This document shows positions 16,500-25,308 of a stretch of 64,000 nt of DNA, one piece after another. The DNA is from Saccharibacillus soli (lineage in GTDB: Bacteria > Bacillota > Bacilli > Paenibacillales > Paenibacillaceae): the NCBI GenBank assembly GCA_002189105.1, contig NIOB01000001.1:1054001-1118000 (forward strand). The letters are read 5' to 3'. The notes beneath the pieces were generated by a model. The model saw nothing but the letters and a program-made list of their open reading frames with translations. It ran no database searches and had not been told where the DNA came from. The position numbers and the translations under genes were made by a program. Numbering within the stretch: position 1 is the stretch's first letter; the number at the start of each line of letters is the position of its first letter.

Positions 16500-18395
16500 A
16501 TGGAAGGAATTAATTTACTGCTGATCGTCGTGATCCTGATCGGGATTGCGGCATGGCTGCTTATTATGCTGCGCAAGGTGCCCGGCGGCACTCGCAGCGG
16601 TGAAGATGAGCTTCCTACACTGGAGACTTTGCAAGCTTATGTGACGTCCGCGATCAATGAGTTTACCAATGTCAATCTGTTGGATCTGGGTCTGACGGGT
16701 GAGGAATTTGAACGCCGCCGAAATGTCGTAGCCGAGTTGAAAAGCTCGCTCAAGGCTTGTAATTCCGGCAGTCTGGCAGACAAGATGTACGTCAAATCAT
16801 TCATTTCCGATCTGCTGCTGCGCGGCGGAGCGGTGAGCGAGGCAAACATCGATCATATTCTGCCATTTGGACAGGAACGCCTGCTCACGGATGTCGATAA
16901 ATTTGATATTCTGCTGCATGTCTACAAGCAAGAACACGGAATGCAGGCGCTTAGTATGCTGATTGAACAGTATGATCTGGCCCGCCTCAAATCGATCATC
17001 GAAGAAGGCCGCACAGAATCTTATCTCATTACGCCCGAAGAGATCCGCGACATCTATAACCGCGAGGCTCCGCGTCTTTCTTTTGATGACAAGCTCCAGT
17101 TGGTGGTTCAGCGTATCTATCAGCAGTATAAAGGATTCGGTTCGATTGATGAGCTGCGCGACCAGAACCTTGATGGCATCTCGGGCGGCGTATCCGGTCT
17201 GCCAAGCGAAATGCAGGAGATCGATCATGAAATGGAGCTAATGCGTACAATGCGAGCTGCCAGTTCCGGTCCTCGAAGCTGTGACAGTGTATGGATCTTC
17301 TATCGGGGCAAGTCCATCCGTCTGGCCTTTCTGGGGTTTGGCAGCGAATTGGAACTCAAGCGCGTCTGTCAAAACATTTACCGCTTCGGCAGCCCCGGTC
17401 AGCTCTCCGAAGCCCGGGCCTACATGGTCAATGAGATGCAGGACGGCTCACGCGTGGTGGTAGTACGTCCACCTTTTGCGGAAAACTGGGCGTTTTTTGT
17501 TCGGAAATTCGATCTGCCGAATCTCAGTCTGGAACGTCTGTTAAACGCTGAACAGGTGAGCGGGGCGGAACTGCCCATGAAGATGCTGGACTACTTGATG
17601 AAAGGGGCTCAAGTCACTGCGGTAACCGGAGAACAAGGCTCAGGGAAGACGACGCTGCTGATGGCGATGGTCAAATCCATCTATGGCACGTTTAACCTGC
17701 GGATTCAGGAGCTGGCCTTTGAGCTGCATCTGCGAAGATTGTATCCCGAGCGCAATACGCTGGCTTTCCGGGAGACGGAGAAGATCGGTGGACAGGAAGG
17801 TCTGGATCTTCAGAAAAAAACCGATGGAACGGTCAACATTCTCGGCGAAGTGGCAACGGACCCGGTAGCAGCCTGGGCGGTGCAAATGTCTCAAGTGGCA
17901 AGTAAGTTTACTGTATTCAGTCACCATGCCAAGACGTTAAAAGATCTGATCTGGTCCCTTCGTAACTCCCTGCTCAAGACGGGAACCTTCCAGAATGAAC
18001 GGATTGCCGAAGAACAGGTGGCCAACGTCATCGCCTTCGATGTGCATCTGGAGAAAGAGCGGAACGGGACACGTTACATCGAGCGCGTAACAGAATGTGT
18101 CACATTGGACGCCGATCAGGAAGTTTTCGCTGAACTTGGGCGAAGACTGGACAGCGAAGAGGATGAGGGTTCGGTGCTGAAGGTACTGGCGCGCGCCAAT
18201 CTGGATTATTATCGCCGCCTGACCGGTCGTGCTTTCGAGGCCCGGAATATCATTGAGTTCCGTGACGGAGCCTACATTCCCGTACATCGTCCCACACCAG
18301 CCACGGTCGAACGTATGGCCGGTAATATGTCACGTGAAGATGCAGCGTCATTTCTGGATTTTCTGGACCGACATTGGGGGAGTGAATCGGCATGA
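16500..18395 (+). CDS. CpaF/TadA-like secretion ATPase with N-terminal membrane anchor
   Basis: 631 residues, longer than the usual 430-500. A transmembrane helix lies at residues 4-24 (LLLIVVILIGIAAWLLIML), unusual for this family. An about 240-residue helical region follows, then the GSPE/VirB11-type core: Walker A GEQGSGKTT (about residues 376-384), 'RIQELAFELHL' for the Asp box, and 'NILGEVATDPVAAWAVQ' for Walker B with the catalytic Glu, then 'FTVFSHHAKTLKDLIWSLRN', the counterpart of the family's TTIHANS segment. It should power assembly of the pilin-like proteins encoded downstream. It starts 3 bases after the previous stop and overlaps the next gene by 4. Confidence 0.83.
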   Translation: MEGINLLLIVVILIGIAAWLLIMLRKVPGGTRSGEDELPTLETLQAYVTSAINEFTNVNLLDLGLTGEEFERRRNVVAELKSSLKACNSGSLADKMYVKSFISDLLLRGGAVSEANIDHILPFGQERLLTDVDKFDILLHVYKQEHGMQALSMLIEQYDLARLKSIIEEGRTESYLITPEEIRDIYNREAPRLSFDDKLQLVVQRIYQQYKGFGSIDELRDQNLDGISGGVSGLPSEMQEIDHEMELMRTMRAASSGPRSCDSVWIFYRGKSIRLAFLGFGSELELKRVCQNIYRFGSPGQLSEARAYMVNEMQDGSRVVVVRPPFAENWAFFVRKFDLPNLSLERLLNAEQVSGAELPMKMLDYLMKGAQVTAVTGEQGSGKTTLLMAMVKSIYGTFNLRIQELAFELHLRRLYPERNTLAFRETEKIGGQEGLDLQKKTDGTVNILGEVATDPVAAWAVQMSQVASKFTVFSHHAKTLKDLIWSLRNSLLKTGTFQNERIAEEQVANVIAFDVHLEKERNGTRYIERVTECVTLDADQEVFAELGRRLDSEEDEGSVLKVLARANLDYYRRLTGRAFEARNIIEFRDGAYIPVHRPTPATVERMAGNMSREDAASFLDFLDRHWGSESA

Positions 18396-20467
18396 ATCTG
18401 AAGCTGCTGATCGTTCTGGCGCTGCTGCTGTATCTGGTTCCCTTGGTTGTGTGGTGGGTCCTGAGGCGGCGCAAGCAGAACGAGTCCCGAAATGATCCTG
18501 CCGCTAATTGGATGAATAAATCCAGCGGCCGCGCCTGGGAACATCCCGCGCTGCATCCTTTTTACCAACGTTCGTATATCCGTCTGACGCATATGCCGAT
18601 ACTGGGTGGTCAGATTCGGCGGATTCGTCAGCGGCTTGCTGTCATCAGTCCTTACGATGAGCTTACGCTGCGGCGGGAAACGATGAAGATTACCTATGCC
18701 GTCCTGCTCATTGCGATTGGGCTGCTGCTGGCGCTGACGCTGATCGGAAGAAGTGTCCCGGCTCTGCTGCTCGGATTGCTTGGCTGCCTGGTATTAAACG
18801 GTATGATGATCGACTTTTTTGTACATCGGGTCGAGAATCGGCTGCTCAAAGATTTTCGTGACTTTCTCGAAGACAATCGACATCAATTCCAAGCGACGCG
18901 GATGGCGGACGAAGCGATCTATGAGGCGGCACAACTGGCGAGTCATGATATGAAATTGCATGGAGAACGGATTCATGGGGTACTGACGGCACGTGATCCG
19001 GATCGAAGCCTGGCTGCTTATTACGAAGTGGCGCCCAACCGTTATCTCAAGATTTTTACCGGTATTGCCCGTCTGATTACGGAATATGGAGACAAGACGA
19101 CTGCCAAAGGCTCGCTTTATCTGAACGCGGTAAGCCGCTTCATTCAGGACATTAACTTTGATCTTCTCCGTCGTCAACGTTTGAGCTATCAGTTAAGCAG
19201 CCTGACGGTTATCGCGCTGGCTCCAATCCTGCTCTCCTTCCCGCTTCAACGATGGGCAGAGCGATATTTTCCGGTTATGGCGGAGTTCTACAGCGGCCGA
19301 GTGGGAATGGCGGCCAAACTGCTGCTGTATGCGATTGCGATTGTCGCGTATGTGCTGATCCGCAAATTGGCTGAAACTGAAGAGTCCCGGTACGCGCCCA
19401 AACCAAGCGGGTTTCGCTGGGAGAAAAAACTGTATGAATATCGTATGGTACGTATCGTTGTAGATCGATTGGTTCCACAGCCCCATACCAAATCGCGCTA
19501 TCGTTTATCCAGACTCATTGGAGAGTCAAATTCGCCGCTTACGGTGGAATGGCTGACGGTTCGCCGATGGATGATTGCGCTGCTGTCAGGTTTCCTGGTT
19601 CTGGGTACATTTGTGGCCGCTCATGCAGGGCAATCCCAGCGTGTTCAATATTCACCTACATATGAGCAAGGAGGCCTGATGCTGGGAAGGGTTAATGACG
19701 AAGACTTACAAGAAGCTCGGCAGCGTACCGAATTTGATCGAAAGATCATGGAGGAGATTGACCGGGGAAGTGACAAGTGGCAGGAACAGGTTCGATCGCT
19801 TGTGGCCCAACATGCAGGAAACACCATGAATGACATCACACGCAATGAAACGAGTATGCGTATCGTAGAGAAGCTGCACAAGCTGGATCAGGAACATCTG
19901 AAATGGTGGGAGCTGTTGATCGCCGTGGCTGCCGGGATAGCGGCTTACCAGGCTCCTGTAGGAACCATGTTGTTTCAACGAAAGATGCGTGGAATGGAAA
20001 TGCAGAGCGAAGTGGACCAGTTTCGGATGTTGATCTCGATCTTGAGTCAGTTTGATCGTATGAATGTGGAGACGATGCTGGAATGGCTGGAGCGCTTCGC
20101 CATCTTGTTCAAGCCCGCTTTGCAGCGCTGCCTGCTTGCCTTTGATGGAGGTTCGTCCCAAGCGCTGGAGGAATTGAAGAGAGAGGCTCCTTTCCCGCCA
20201 TTTGTTCGTCTCATCGAACGATTTGAAAATGCACTGGAACGTATCTCGATCCGAGAAGCCTTCGACGATCTGGAAGCGGAACAAGAATATTACCGGGAAC
20301 AGAAAAAAGAAACGATGGATCGCTTAATCGAAAGTAAAACAAACTGGGGACGAGACATCGGATTTGCACCTGTCATGTTTATGTTAGGGGCTTACATCAT
20401 CGTGCCGTTCCTGTATGTATCGTTTATGCAGATGAAAGATCTTATTGCCCAGTTGGGCCAAATTTAA
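18392..20467 (+). CDS. Double TadB/TadC-like (T2SSF) membrane platform protein
   Basis: 691 residues, ATGA overlap with the ATPase gene. TadB and TadC are usually two proteins of about 300 residues; here one chain seems to hold both. First half: helices at about 3-22, 90-110 and 118-140, a cytoplasmic T2SSF-like segment ('KDFRDFLEDNRHQFQATRMADEAIYEAA'), then helices near 275 and 310. Second half: helix near 395, a polar stretch (about 420-490), helix near 510, then a second T2SSF-like segment ('VDQFRMLISILSQFDRMNVETMLEWLERFA') and a last helix near 665. This would be the inner-membrane platform on which the ATPase acts. Confidence 0.75.
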   Translation: MNLKLLIVLALLLYLVPLVVWWVLRRRKQNESRNDPAANWMNKSSGRAWEHPALHPFYQRSYIRLTHMPILGGQIRRIRQRLAVISPYDELTLRRETMKITYAVLLIAIGLLLALTLIGRSVPALLLGLLGCLVLNGMMIDFFVHRVENRLLKDFRDFLEDNRHQFQATRMADEAIYEAAQLASHDMKLHGERIHGVLTARDPDRSLAAYYEVAPNRYLKIFTGIARLITEYGDKTTAKGSLYLNAVSRFIQDINFDLLRRQRLSYQLSSLTVIALAPILLSFPLQRWAERYFPVMAEFYSGRVGMAAKLLLYAIAIVAYVLIRKLAETEESRYAPKPSGFRWEKKLYEYRMVRIVVDRLVPQPHTKSRYRLSRLIGESNSPLTVEWLTVRRWMIALLSGFLVLGTFVAAHAGQSQRVQYSPTYEQGGLMLGRVNDEDLQEARQRTEFDRKIMEEIDRGSDKWQEQVRSLVAQHAGNTMNDITRNETSMRIVEKLHKLDQEHLKWWELLIAVAAGIAAYQAPVGTMLFQRKMRGMEMQSEVDQFRMLISILSQFDRMNVETMLEWLERFAILFKPALQRCLLAFDGGSSQALEELKREAPFPPFVRLIERFENALERISIREAFDDLEAEQEYYREQKKETMDRLIESKTNWGRDIGFAPVMFMLGAYIIVPFLYVSFMQMKDLIAQLGQI

Positions 20468-20489
20468 TTAGAAAAGAGGAACATGAATT

Positions 20490-20954
20490 ATGGGAAGCAA
20501 TGCAACTTCGGGTCTGAAACTGGCAGCAGGTATCTTCCTCACGCTCGCCTTGATTACAACAGTCGTGATTATCTTCATCTCTTCGCAGGATGCCGCCAAG
20601 GAAGGGCAGACGCAGTTCTCCTCCATCCAGACGCAGCTTTCACAGACTCGCTTCAATATCTATGAAAATACAACGCTTTCCGGCAGTCAGGTCATGAACG
20701 CGGTTCGCCAATACAGTGGAGAGGAACAGTTTGGGGTCTACGTACAGACGGGGAAAGGCGGAACAACGTATTATGGCAGCCAATTTAATCAGACAACAGG
20801 AGTCATTACCGGAGAGAGCAAAAATGCGAATCTGGTTCCGGCGATGAACGAAGCGGATAACAACTTCATCAATCCTTCAGGCAAATTCAAATCTTCGATC
20901 GTACGCGATGCCAACAATATGGTGCGCGGAATCGTGTTCACGCAGTCCAAATAA
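20490..20954 (+). CDS. Pilin-like small membrane protein
   Basis: 154 residues. After a short polar leader (MGSNATSG) there is one hydrophobic helix (about residues 9-31) and a Gln/Ser-rich helical segment, then a small globular domain with 'LSGSQVMNAVRQYSGEEQFGVYV'. The topology (short leader, hydrophobic N-terminal helix, globular C-terminus) is pilin-like, but the Glu at position 5 of a type IV pilin is not seen. The SGSQV stretch is echoed in the next protein (YSGAQILFMI). Good ribosome site (AGAAAAGAGGAA). Likely the major or a minor subunit of the machine. Confidence 0.65.
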   Translation: MGSNATSGLKLAAGIFLTLALITTVVIIFISSQDAAKEGQTQFSSIQTQLSQTRFNIYENTTLSGSQVMNAVRQYSGEEQFGVYVQTGKGGTTYYGSQFNQTTGVITGESKNANLVPAMNEADNNFINPSGKFKSSIVRDANNMVRGIVFTQSK

Positions 20955-21020
20955 GCGAATGACCAGGGGAAGCGGACCCTTATAGTCCAGGGAGGGCCGC
21001 TTTCTAACGGAGGTAACGAT

Positions 21021-21401
21021 ATGGAGAACGCAAGAAGCTTTATGCTGCTGGCGGCAGCTTTCTCTTTGTTCATTGGGGCCTGCACCTATGCGGCGCAGAC
21101 CGTGCAGGCCATGGATCATGCCACTTGGCTGGTCTATAACCTAAATGTTAACAGCAGCGGTAAAGTTCATACTACGCAGGGAGATACCGTTCAACCGGTA
21201 TACAGCGGTGCCCAGATCCTGTTCATGATCCGAAATGCCGAGAGTGGAGAGGCCAATATTGAAGTCAATGGAACCTTGTATGTGTCGGGAAATGATTATA
21301 CAGAGCTGGACCCGACTCCTTTTCTGCTGCATGAAGCTTACCAAGCCAACTATCTTCGGGATCGGGATGGCAATCTAACGAAGATTTCATTCAGGAGCTA
21401 A
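21021..21401 (+). CDS. Pilin-like / exported small protein
   Basis: 126 residues, GGAGG ribosome site. N-terminal hydrophobic segment (about residues 7-28, with AAAFSLFIGACTYAA) and a globular rest: 'VQPVYSGAQILFMIRNAESGEANIEVNGTLYVSGNDY'. The Cys in the hydrophobic segment might suggest a lipobox (LFIGAC), so lipid attachment is possible but the helix continues after it. The SGAQ motif resembles that of the preceding protein. No named family recognised; part of the same operon. Confidence 0.6.
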   Translation: MENARSFMLLAAAFSLFIGACTYAAQTVQAMDHATWLVYNLNVNSSGKVHTTQGDTVQPVYSGAQILFMIRNAESGEANIEVNGTLYVSGNDYTELDPTPFLLHEAYQANYLRDRDGNLTKISFRS

Positions 21402-21404
21402 CCC

Positions 21405-21956
21405 ATGAAATATGTAATCGGTATTTTTGCCGCGCTGATCGCTGTACTGCTGCTGTTTATGTACCCGCTGTATGAGCAGGTCAGAACTCAGGATCGATTG
21501 GCAGCGTCGGTAGCTCAAGACGCAGCTGTTCTGTTGATTGACAGCGCACGAACCAAAGGTTATCTCACTCCACAGGTCTACCAGGAATTTAACGCCAAGC
21601 TTGCCGCTACGGGCAATCCTTACGAAGTACAATTGGAACATCTGCACAAGCGTTATGGTCCGGATTATAGTGACCCGGCTAACCCGGCGACCTTCCTGGG
21701 CAGCTTTACGACGTATTATGACGGATTCTATGATGAGCAGATTCTGTCTGTACTGTTCCCGAATAATGGAAAGTCTGCGGATGATCCATCTCGTCGATAT
21801 ACGATGCAGGTTGGAGATTACATCGGCATTTCCATACGTAATATCAACCGTACACCTGCAGCACAGCTCCGCGATTTCCTGTTGAATCTTAATACGGGAG
21901 ATGACGCGTCGATCACGGTGAACTATGAAGGAATGGTTTTGAATGAAGATTATTAG
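21405..21956 (+). CDS. Membrane-anchored TadE/pseudopilin-like protein
   Basis: 183 residues, starting 3 bases after the previous stop. A hydrophobic N-terminal helix (about residues 4-22, 'YVIGIFAALIAVLLLFMY') is followed by a helical stalk ('YEQVRTQDRLAASVAQDAAVLLIDSARTKGYLT') and a globular domain. This matches the topology of minor pilins of the TadE type. No catalytic motif seen. The last 14 bases overlap the start of the next gene. Confidence 0.6.
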   Translation: MKYVIGIFAALIAVLLLFMYPLYEQVRTQDRLAASVAQDAAVLLIDSARTKGYLTPQVYQEFNAKLAATGNPYEVQLEHLHKRYGPDYSDPANPATFLGSFTTYYDGFYDEQILSVLFPNNGKSADDPSRRYTMQVGDYIGISIRNINRTPAAQLRDFLLNLNTGDDASITVNYEGMVLNEDY

Positions 21957-22914
21957 TTTTGCGCTGATATTCGTTGTCCTCTTTCTACCTTTCTTCCAGA
22001 TCATTGAGATGCATCTGGACAGTCAGGAAGAAGCCAAGCAGCTTGCCTATCGATATAATACAGCCATGCGTACAGCCGTACAGGATGCCGCAAGCGTGTT
22101 GAACGATACGTCCGATCAGGATAAGGAACCAGGGTATGGATCAAACAAGTTTTTTGCAGCCGACAAGGAACGCGCAGTGGATACCTTTTATCGCACGCTT
22201 GCCTTGAACTTTGATGCCCAAGATGATCCGATTGCCCTGGGCGCATTATCTGGCTACATCCCAGCCATCGCCGTCATCGACTATGATGGATATTTTATCT
22301 ATTCCATGGAAGAGTACGTGGATAAAACGGGACAGGTACAGTTGAAGGCTGTATGGTCACCGAAAAAAACGTATGCGCATTCCGATTCGGCGGGCAATCT
22401 GGTGCAATTTACACTGGACAGCTTCGTCAGGGTGTATGATCGTCGTTCCTCTGCTTGGGTACAAGGATTCCAAAAAGAGGTGGGGCCAACGCTAAACATT
22501 CCTTTGCTGAAAGAAGCCGGTACGTTTGAAAATGTTCGTCGTCGAACGATCATCAATGCCATTCAGGACGATCTGGCTTCTACAATCAATCGCCATAATC
22601 AATATGCGGCCCGTTATGGTATTCATTATGTATTTACATTGCCGCAGATTTCGCAGGAAGAGTGGAATAATGGCATTGATGACATCGGGGTTGTCGCTTT
22701 TTTGCAGGGGATTCCGGTTGGCGATCAAGCCTACAACAATTATTCCTTTGGCGGCGGTCGGCTGGTTCGGAAAAAAGCTGTATATGGATCGATTGATCCG
22801 ATAAGCGGGATTCGCTACTATTCTCGTCATCTCGAAGAACTGCCTGGCAAGGTTGAAGAGACGTTTGATGGCGAAAAAGATGCTGCAAGATCTGGGTATT
22901 TTCCAATTCAATAG
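21943..22914 (+). CDS. Large membrane-anchored pseudopilin-like protein
   Basis: 323 residues. N-terminal hydrophobic helix (about residues 2-20), then a stalk 'HLDSQEEAKQLAYRYNTAMRTAVQDAASVLND' that resembles the stalk of the preceding protein (both have AVQDAA/VAQDAA followed by L), then a globular domain of about 270 residues with repeated aromatic and charged strands ('AIAVIDYDGYFIYSMEEYVDK'). It may be a tip adhesin or a sensor-like minor subunit (the 'VIDYDGYFIYS' pattern recalls extracytoplasmic PAS-like folds). It is the last gene of the operon and converges on an Xre regulator. Confidence 0.6.
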   Translation: MKIISFALIFVVLFLPFFQIIEMHLDSQEEAKQLAYRYNTAMRTAVQDAASVLNDTSDQDKEPGYGSNKFFAADKERAVDTFYRTLALNFDAQDDPIALGALSGYIPAIAVIDYDGYFIYSMEEYVDKTGQVQLKAVWSPKKTYAHSDSAGNLVQFTLDSFVRVYDRRSSAWVQGFQKEVGPTLNIPLLKEAGTFENVRRRTIINAIQDDLASTINRHNQYAARYGIHYVFTLPQISQEEWNNGIDDIGVVAFLQGIPVGDQAYNNYSFGGGRLVRKKAVYGSIDPISGIRYYSRHLEELPGKVEETFDGEKDAARSGYFPIQ

Positions 22915-22947
22915 AGTCCCATGGATTGGGCGAACGAAGTTCAACGT

Positions 22948-23298
22948 TTACGAACGAACGGTGCGTTCGGCCCTTACAGGCTCTTTGTGTTCAGAGAAGC
23001 TCTGGAGCAGCTCAATGAGATGCCGCTGCTGGGTGTCATCCAAGCGAGCGAATAAGTCGAGCAGTACCCGTTCATTTTCTTTGAGCGGGTGTTCAAGCAG
23101 GTCGTCCACGGGAAGCAGTTCGGAAAGAGGGAGTCCAAGCGCACGGCTCAGGCTGGTGAGTGTATTAAGCCTCGGCGAGCGCCGATTACATTCAATATCG
23201 CTGATTGAGGATTGGGAGACGTTAGCGCGTTGAGCTAACTCGATTGAAGAGAGATGACGTGCTTTGCGCAGATAGCGCAGTTTGCTTCCAATATCCAT
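22948..23298 (-). CDS. Xre-family helix-turn-helix regulator
   Basis: 116 residues. Residues 5-60 form the HTH_3 domain (GSKLRYLRKARHLSSIELAQRANVSQSSISDIECNRRSPRLNTLTSLSRALG). The C-terminal part ('LLDLFARLDDTQQRHLIELLQSF') resembles short dimerisation helices of SinR/phage-type regulators. It converges on the Tad-like operon with 33 bases between the stops. A regulatory link to that operon is possible but not shown. Confidence 0.85.
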   Translation of the reverse strand: MDIGSKLRYLRKARHLSSIELAQRANVSQSSISDIECNRRSPRLNTLTSLSRALGLPLSELLPVDDLLEHPLKENERVLLDLFARLDDTQQRHLIELLQSFSEHKEPVRAERTVRS

Positions 23299-23441
23299 AA
23301 GATCCGCCTTTCTTGTACAGAAAGTAAATGCAGAAGAGTCATGCTGGTAAGAGCCAGGCGATTCTGTTAATTGAGCGTCAGAATGTCTGCAACTTGACTA
23401 TATAACGAATAAGCAGTTTAGGTCTACGGAAGATTTTGAAA

Positions 23442-23496
23442 AAAGAGCGCAGGTTCCTTCCACTTAAGAAATGGAGGGAGCTGCGCTCTTTGTTTT
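23442..23496 (-). terminator. Terminator of thiN
   Basis: Perfect 11-bp stem AAAGAGCGCAG / CTGCGCTCTTT with an inner GG(A)AG pairing, and T-rich sequence in the minus direction. It stands 16 bases after the thiN stop. Confidence 0.8.
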
Positions 23497-23511
23497 GCGA
23501 ATAAAAGACGA

Positions 23512-24153
23512 TCAATCCCGGCTCTGGATCACAAACAGCAAACCACTCTCAATGGAGACGAGTCCTTGCGGGGCAGCCAACTGGTTGCTGACCGCCAGTG
23601 ATTGTCCCTGACGAAGAGTGGCGTTCTCCAGCGGATAGGCGAATCCGGTTAGGGTGACGCCGCTGACTTCCATGGTGGCTGGGATGAGGGAGACATAGGT
23701 AAAGCCCAGGTCTTCGACGACCAGCTTGCTGCTGGTAAGCTGAATGTAGTTGTGGCGATCGCGGATGCTGCATACGATCTGATGATGTAATGCCCGAATC
23801 AGCAGTTGGACATTGGCGAGCGTGTGATCCATGCGGCCGCCGGTAGCGCCGAGAATCAGAATCTCCGAAGGTCGCTCATTCAGAGCCAATTCAAAGGCAA
23901 GATCCGTATCCGTATAATTTTTGTCCACCGGATCACAGGAATCAATCCTGCCGCTCAGACGGCGAATTCGATCAGCATCCTCGCTGGACACCGAATCAAA
24001 ATCACCTACAGCTATATCCGGATGCAGACCATGTTCAATGAGCATCAAGGCTCCGCGGTCTGCTCCAATCAACCGGTCTCCCGGTTGAATGTAGTCCAGA
24101 TAATCGTCTGTCCAATCTCCGCCCGAGACGATAACGACACGTTGGTTGCTCAA
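23512..24153 (-). CDS. thiN: Thiamine pyrophosphokinase
   Basis: 213 residues, TTG start at 24153 with AAAGGAGGT six bases upstream; a longer frame to 24267 has no ribosome site. Converts thiamine plus ATP to thiamine diphosphate. Seen: 'VIVSGGDW', 'DRLIGADRGALMLIEHG', 'VGDFDSVSSED', 'KNYTDTDLAFELAL', 'ILGATGGRMDHTLAN', the signature set of the TPK family (Asp residues bind the Mg-ATP). No TPP riboswitch was seen upstream. Confidence 0.95.
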   Translation of the reverse strand: MSNQRVVIVSGGDWTDDYLDYIQPGDRLIGADRGALMLIEHGLHPDIAVGDFDSVSSEDADRIRRLSGRIDSCDPVDKNYTDTDLAFELALNERPSEILILGATGGRMDHTLANVQLLIRALHHQIVCSIRDRHNYIQLTSSKLVVEDLGFTYVSLIPATMEVSGVTLTGFAYPLENATLRQGQSLAVSNQLAAPQGLVSIESGLLFVIQSRD

Positions 24154-24305
24154 CGGATGACCTCCTTTCTTTGCATCATTCCTTATAGTCAGAATCCAGT
24201 ATACCGAACGCCAAAAGGCCAAACAATGCATAACGAACTTTTGATTAATGAGGTTGCTAAGTTGCATTTCGATATTTGGACAAAATTAAGCGCTTTAGGG
24301 AGCGA

Positions 24306-25031
24306 TCAATGGGTTAAAAAATACTTGAGTGCGTCTGGAAGCTCTTTCTGCCAGAATCCCCACAGATGTTTGCCTTCCTTTTCCGCATAACGAACGGTTG
24401 CTCCGCGCTCCAGCAGCAGATCACGCGTACGACGATTGAGATCCACAAAGTCGAAGGTGCCGTGATCGGTCTGGTATTCGTTCTCCTGCAGCCCCACGAT
24501 CATAAAGATGTCGAGCCAGCCAAGCTCAGATTCGCGGGCAATGATGTCCTGCGATTCCTCGTAATAAGCCCCCGACAAGCTGATGATTCGTGGGAATTCG
24601 CGTGGGTACAGAAGAGAGAGGTGCAAGGACATGGAACCACCAAGCGAATCGCCAGCCAGGACACGATCATCGGAGCGGGCGCGGTATTTTTGTTCCACAA
24701 ACGGAATGATTTCTTCCATAATGCAGCGCACATAGGCTTCGTGGCGGCTCCCGAACGGAGCGTATTCAGCTGTACGTTTCTTGACGTCCACTTCAATGCC
24801 GACCACGATGAACGGTTCAATCCCTTCATCCAAAATGAGCTGATTGGCGTAAGTGGCAATCCGACCGAAGTTGAAAAATTCTTCGCCATCCTGACAATAA
24901 ATGACCGGATAACTCAAGACTTCGTTATAACCGGGAGGAAGGTAGATGCGAAGGGATCTTTCTTCATGTAAAAACTGGCTTTCAATGACTTCTTTCACAA
25001 TTGTGCGTTTTAAGTAGCGGGAATCGGTCAC
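24306..25031 (-). CDS. Putative esterase (Fes/enterochelin-esterase-like, alpha/beta hydrolase)
   Basis: 241 residues, GTG start at 25031 with AAAGGAGAG upstream. Alpha/beta hydrolase with nucleophile elbow GDSLGGS (Ser about residue 128), 'PVIYCQDGEEFFNFG' near residue 45 and the active-site His in GKHLWGFWQKELP near the C-terminus. These are the esterase D / Fes-domain features (COG2382). No signal peptide, so it is intracellular. The substrate is unknown: siderophore esters, acyl esters and glutathione thioesters are all used by relatives. Confidence 0.85.
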   Translation of the reverse strand: MTDSRYLKRTIVKEVIESQFLHEERSLRIYLPPGYNEVLSYPVIYCQDGEEFFNFGRIATYANQLILDEGIEPFIVVGIEVDVKKRTAEYAPFGSRHEAYVRCIMEEIIPFVEQKYRARSDDRVLAGDSLGGSMSLHLSLLYPREFPRIISLSGAYYEESQDIIARESELGWLDIFMIVGLQENEYQTDHGTFDFVDLNRRTRDLLLERGATVRYAEKEGKHLWGFWQKELPDALKYFLTH

Positions 25032-25227
25032 GAAAATTCTCTCCTTTTTCAGGTAAGGGACTCTGTTTTGCATACGCTTTACATGAAAGGCGCGAATACG
25101 GTAAGATTGAGCTTGTGTGGACGAAAAAGACGCGAAATGTTCGGTTCTTTCGTCTTTGTTATACTATAATTATAAACCTGTTATATATACAATCAAAGGT
25201 TTTTGTTAATAAATATGCTCAATTCCT

Positions 25228-25256
25228 TTGACGTAAGTATGAAACAGGTGTATAAT
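25228..25256 (+). promoter_or_regulatory. Sigma-A promoter of the pdh operon
   Basis: -35 TTGACG (25228-25233), 17-base spacer, -10 TATAAT (25251-25256). This near-consensus promoter, 53 bases before the pdhA start, fits a highly expressed operon. Confidence 0.85.
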
Positions 25257-25308
25257 AATGATATAACAGAGGGACATGATATTCAAATTTTTTATTGAGG
25301 TGAAAATA

